Part shown: positions 60,970 to 64,000 of the stretch, piece after piece
Position numbering within the stretch: position 1 is the first letter of the stretch
Layout of the letters: the number at the start of each line of letters is the position of its first letter
Source: JBGPEQ01 sp050180895
GTDB taxonomy: Bacteria; Pseudomonadota; Alphaproteobacteria; Dongiales; Dongiaceae
Reading direction: 5' to 3'
Length of the DNA: 64,000 nucleotides
NCBI GenBank assembly: GCA_050180895.1
Contig: JBFXDS010000002.1
Span: forward strand, 661,131 to 725,130
The notes under the pieces: model-generated
Database searches by the model: none
Told to the model about the DNA's origin: nothing
The model's input: only the letters and a program-made list of their open reading frames with translations
Made by a program: the position numbers and the translations under genes

Positions 60970-62373
60970 CTAGGCCATCAGCTGCGCCAGCGCCGCGCGG
61001 TAGCGCTTGACGACCACATCCTCAGCGACGTGGCGGCCTTCGGCGACGACCCAGCGGCCGCCGACCATGACGTCGCGCACGGGGTTGTCGTTGCCGGCGA
61101 ACACCAGGGCATCGAGCAGCAGGTCGCCGGACTTTCCGAAGAGCGCGGGCTTGTCCGCGTCGACGACGACGAGATCGGCGCGACAGCCCGGCGCCAGCCG
61201 GCCGATCGGCCGGCCCAGCGCCTGCGCGCCGCCGGCCAGGGCCGCGCGATACAGTCCCGCGCCGACCGAGGGCGACTGGTTGCCGCCGACGGCCAGCAGG
61301 TTGCGGCGACGATGGATCAGCCGCTGGCCGTATTCGAGCCAGCGCAGCTCCTCGACCGGGCTGACGGAGATGTGGCTGTCGGAGCCGATGCCGAAGACGC
61401 CGCCGTTGCGCAGGAACTCCGGCGCCTGGAAGAACCCGTCGCCGAGATTGCCCTCGGTGGTCGGGCAGAGACCGGCGGCGGCGCCGGTGCGCGCCAGCCT
61501 ACCCGTCTCGCCCTCGGTCATGTGCGTGGCGTGCACCAGGCACCAGCGCGGGCCGAGCGGCTGGTGGTTCAGCAGCCATTCGACCGGACGCTGGTTCGAC
61601 CAGGCGCGGCAATCCTCCACCTCCTTCACCTGCTCGGCGATGTGGATGTGGATCGGCGCCGTGCGGTCGAACTCGTCGAGGCCGGCGATGGCCTCTTTCA
61701 GCATCTCGGCGGTCACCGCCCGCAGGGAATGGGGCGCGATGCCGATGCGGACCTGAGGATTGCCGCCGTGGCGCTGCAGCAGTCGGTTGACCAGGCGCAG
61801 GAAGGAATTCGCATCATGCAGGAAGCGGCGCTGGCCGCTGCCGGCCGGCTGCCCGCCGAAGCCGCCATAGCCGTAGAGGACGGGCAGATGCGTCAGCCCG
61901 ATGCCCGTGGCCTGCGCGGCGGTGACGATGCGCTCGGACATCTCCGCGAAATCGGCGTAGGCACGGCCCTCCGGGTCATGATGCAGGTAGTGGAACTCGC
62001 CGACCGCGGTGTAGCCGGCCTTCAGCATCTCGACATAGAGCTGGGCGGCTATGGCCTGCACCTGGTCGGGATTGAGCCGGCCGACGAAGCCGTACATCAC
62101 CTGGCGCCAGGTCCAGAAGCTGTCGCCGCCGGGATCACCGGCCTGCCCCGCCTGCTCCGTCAGCCCGGCCATGGCGCGCTGGAAAGCGTGCGAATGCAGG
62201 TTGGGCATGCCCGGCAGCACCGGCCCGGCGACGCGCGGCGCCGACACCGCATGTCCGGCCGCGTCGGCGACGACATTCAGCAGCGTGCCATCGGCGCCGA
62301 TCTCGAACAGCACGTCACGGGCCCAGCCGTCGGGCAACAGTGCGGACTCGGCGAACAACAGGTGCGCGGTCAT
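60970..62373 (-). CDS. hutF: Formimidoylglutamate deiminase HutF
   Basis: 467 residues of the amidohydrolase superfamily. Metal HxH in LPGMPNLHSHAFQRAMAGLT, then HSLRAVTAEML, IHIHIAEQVKEVEDCRAWSN, LVHATHMTEGE and GIGSDSHISVSPVEELRWLE, matching HutF. It removes ammonia from N-formimidoyl-L-glutamate to give N-formylglutamate in the five-step histidine pathway. Divergent from hutI with 55 bp between starts. Confidence 0.95.
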   Translation of the reverse strand: MTAHLLFAESALLPDGWARDVLFEIGADGTLLNVVADAAGHAVSAPRVAGPVLPGMPNLHSHAFQRAMAGLTEQAGQAGDPGGDSFWTWRQVMYGFVGRLNPDQVQAIAAQLYVEMLKAGYTAVGEFHYLHHDPEGRAYADFAEMSERIVTAAQATGIGLTHLPVLYGYGGFGGQPAGSGQRRFLHDANSFLRLVNRLLQRHGGNPQVRIGIAPHSLRAVTAEMLKEAIAGLDEFDRTAPIHIHIAEQVKEVEDCRAWSNQRPVEWLLNHQPLGPRWCLVHATHMTEGETGRLARTGAAAGLCPTTEGNLGDGFFQAPEFLRNGGVFGIGSDSHISVSPVEELRWLEYGQRLIHRRRNLLAVGGNQSPSVGAGLYRAALAGGAQALGRPIGRLAPGCRADLVVVDADKPALFGKSGDLLLDALVFAGNDNPVRDVMVGGRWVVAEGRHVAEDVVVKRYRAALAQLMA

Positions 62374-62428
62374 TTTTCAGGAAGCGGTTGACGGGCCAGG
62401 GCGGCGACAATAGGACCATATCGTTGCA

Positions 62429-63718
62429 GTGACAACCGACGCATCGCCGATGCCGCGCCGCGCGCGCAATGACACGCCGCCCTGGGACAGCCTGTGGACC
62501 AACGGCCGGTTCGCGACCATGCGCGAGACCGGCGTTCCCTACGGCGCGCTCGAGGGCGCCGCTCTCGCGGTCCGCGACGGACGCATCGCCTGGCTCGGGC
62601 GGACCGCCGACCTGCCGGGCGATCCGCGCGACATCGCCCGCGAGGCGCACAATCTCGAAGGACGCTGGGTCACGCCGGGATTGATCGACTGCCACACGCA
62701 CCTCGTCTATGGCGGCGACCGCGCCAACGAGTTCGAGCTGCGGCTCGGCGGGGCGACCTACGAGGAGATCGCGCGCGCCGGCGGCGGCATCCGCTCCACG
62801 GTGGCGGCGACGCGCGCGGCGAGCGAGGCGGAGCTGGTGGCCGCCGCCGACATCCGCCTGGCGGCGCTGCAATTCGAAGGGGTGACCGCGGTCGAGATCA
62901 AGTCCGGCTACGGGCTCGACACCGAATCGGAGCTGAAGATGCTGCGCGCCGCCCGCGCCCTCGGCCGGCGGCGGCCAGTGACCTTGCGGACCACCTTCCT
63001 CGGCGCCCATGCGCTGCCGCCGGAGTTTGAGGGTCGCGCCGACGCCTATATCGATCTGGTCGTGGGCGACATGCTGCCGGCGGTAGCGGCGGAGGCCCTG
63101 GCCGACGCCGTCGACGCCTTCTGCGAGCGGATCGCCTTCACCCCGGCGCAGACCGAGCGCGTGTTCGCGGCCGCGACGAAGCTGAACCTGCCGGTGAAGC
63201 TGCATGCCGACCAGCTCTCGGACCTCGGCGGCGCGGCGCTCGCGGCGCGCTTCCGCGCGCTGTCGGCCGACCACCTGGAATACACGTCCGATACCGGCGT
63301 GGCGGCCATGGCGGCCGCCGGAACGGTGGCGGTGCTGCTGCCGGGCGCCTTCTATTTCCTGCGCGAGACGCAGCTCCCGCCGATCGACACGCTGCGCGCC
63401 GCCGGGGTGCCGATCGCGCTCGCCACCGACAGCAACCCCGGCAGCTCGCCGGTGACCTCGATCCTGCTCATGCTGAACATGGCCTGCACGCTGTTCCGCA
63501 TGACGCCGGAGGAGGCGCTGACCGGCGTCACGCGCCATGCCGCCCGCGCGCTCGGCCTGTCGGAGAGCCACGGCACGCTCGAGCCCGGCAAGGCCGCCGA
63601 CTTCGCCGTCTGGGACATTGAGCGGCCGGCCGAGCTCGCCTACCGCATCGGCTTCAACCCCTGCCGTATCGTCGTACAGGCCGGGCTGCCGATCCGGATG
63701 GCGGACCTGGGACGCTGA
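62429..63718 (+). CDS. hutI: Imidazolonepropionase HutI
   Basis: 429 residues from a GTG at 62429; an ATG at 62450 (MPRRARND) is an alternative. Amidohydrolase with PGLIDCHTHLVYGGDRANEF (metal HxH), GGGIRSTVAATRAASE, VEIKSGYGLDTESELKMLRA, LHADQLSDLGGAALAARF, SADHLEYTSDTGVAAMAAAG and ATDSNPGSSPV. Hydrolyses imidazolone propionate to formimidoylglutamate, the substrate of HutF. hutU and hutH are not in the window. Confidence 0.95.
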   Translation: MTTDASPMPRRARNDTPPWDSLWTNGRFATMRETGVPYGALEGAALAVRDGRIAWLGRTADLPGDPRDIAREAHNLEGRWVTPGLIDCHTHLVYGGDRANEFELRLGGATYEEIARAGGGIRSTVAATRAASEAELVAAADIRLAALQFEGVTAVEIKSGYGLDTESELKMLRAARALGRRRPVTLRTTFLGAHALPPEFEGRADAYIDLVVGDMLPAVAAEALADAVDAFCERIAFTPAQTERVFAAATKLNLPVKLHADQLSDLGGAALAARFRALSADHLEYTSDTGVAAMAAAGTVAVLLPGAFYFLRETQLPPIDTLRAAGVPIALATDSNPGSSPVTSILLMLNMACTLFRMTPEEALTGVTRHAARALGLSESHGTLEPGKAADFAVWDIERPAELAYRIGFNPCRIVVQAGLPIRMADLGR

Positions 63719-63750
63719 ATTCCTCGTCCTGTTGAGACTTGGATCAATAT

Positions 63751-63773
63751 CGTGCGTCCTTCGACAAGCTCAG
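63751..63773. repeat. 84-bp hairpin repeat, copy 6, interrupted
   Basis: Reads CGTGCGTCCTTCGACAAGCT then CAG and breaks off where the other copies continue with GATGAGGG. The following sequence is that of the insertion sequence. Confidence 0.85.
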
Positions 63774-64000
63774 AGCGTGTGAGCCTATTTCGAGAGAATG
63801 AATGTCTGGAGCGAAGGGCAGGGCAGAGCGAGGACGAGCGTGATAGGGACTGATAGCTCATGGGACGAGCGCGTCGATGGTCGGTGGACTTGGCATCGTC
63901 ATGCTGCTGCCGTCATCAGGCGGTGGCCGGCGAGGATGTTGTTGGTCAGGGCAAACATCTTCAGCACCGTCGCCACCTTTTCGCGACCGCGCACAGTGAA
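63774..64000 (-). mobile_element. Insertion sequence, one end plus transposase C-terminus
   Basis: The sequence after the broken repeat begins AGCGTGTGAGCCTATTTCGA, an end of the kind carried by IS1182/IS5-type elements, and contains the 3' end of a transposase gene on the minus strand. The element continues beyond the window, so family, terminal repeats and target duplication cannot be settled. Confidence 0.7.
63899..64000 (-). CDS. Transposase, C-terminal 33 residues (partial)
   Basis: The minus frame reads FTVRGREKVATVLKMFALTN, NNILAGHRLMTAAA and a TGA at 63899. An RGREKV-type segment followed by a hydrophobic ALTNNI stretch is common at the C-terminus of DDE transposases. The rest of the gene lies outside the window. 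Confidence 0.7.
   Translation of the reverse strand, partial: FTVRGREKVATVLKMFALTNNILAGHRLMTAAA

Overview
This 64 kb window is chromosomal DNA from a high-GC alphaproteobacterium. GC-rich third positions, overlapping ATGA/GTGA gene junctions, family 5 peptide transporters, TolB-like/TPR cyclases, a non-pyrrolysine MttB protein, an encapsulin with encapsulated ferritin, and a hut pair all fit a soil or aquatic Rhodospirillales- or Hyphomicrobiales-like lineage; I cannot place it to genus. There is no rRNA, tRNA or CRISPR array that I can recognise. About 60 genes are supported.

Layout. 1-1037: the 3' end of a TolB-like/TPR regulator that enters from outside. 1082-5633 (minus): a compact operon of YcaO, TfuA, a gluzincin metallopeptidase and an unrecognised 159-aa protein; this is the best candidate for an uncharacterised peptide- or protein-modifying system. 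Divergent from it, 5808-11250 encodes a complete five-gene oligopeptide (Dpp/Opp-type) ABC importer. 11247-13399 (minus): XRE regulator, GFA-like enzyme and PhnD-like binding protein. 13545-16397: a fatty acid desaturase and a divergent-type FtsH. 16723-23761: a catabolic neighbourhood with a creatinase-like M24 protein, MttB-family methyltransferase, enolase-superfamily dehydratase, enol-lactonase-like hydrolase, SEL1 protein and a DAO-type flavoenzyme; mttB and the flavoenzyme gene share a palindromic operator. 23762-25607: repeats, a YefM/YoeB pair and fragments of other genes from this same window. 25608-33107: LysR regulator, a secreted seven-repeat cysteine protein, an LpxR-like outer membrane protein, a SARP-type/TPR regulator, a cupin and an NmrA-like protein. 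33521-38535: a decayed DUF1344 gene, an ANL ligase carrying an in-frame palindromic repeat, and a class III adenylate cyclase with a TPR companion. 39199-42792: a chalcone-isomerase-like protein, a membrane protein, a family 3 binding protein and a pirin. 43128-45645: encapsulin with its ferritin cargo, dodecin (probably frameshifted) and two small membrane or exported proteins. 45957-50701: CspA, dienelactone hydrolase, LysE exporter, S41 protease and cyclopropane synthase. 50818-57721: a TonB receptor, YfiR and two-kinase signalling operon. 57987-59224: cobalt-type nitrile/thiocyanate hydratase subunits with the beta chain split in two. 59552-63718: a small protein, ornithine cyclodeaminase-like enzyme and divergent hutF/hutI. 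63774-64000: the end of an insertion sequence that broke a dispersed repeat.

At least three dispersed palindrome families sit between genes: an 84-bp hairpin repeat (five full copies and one interrupted), a CCCTCACCC/GGGAGAGGG bimer (four copies, one inside a coding sequence), and short GGGCGAGC/GCTCGCCC-type palindromes. They mark the decaying or recently rearranged parts of the window. The sequence-level evidence for functions is motif recognition only; no database search was run.
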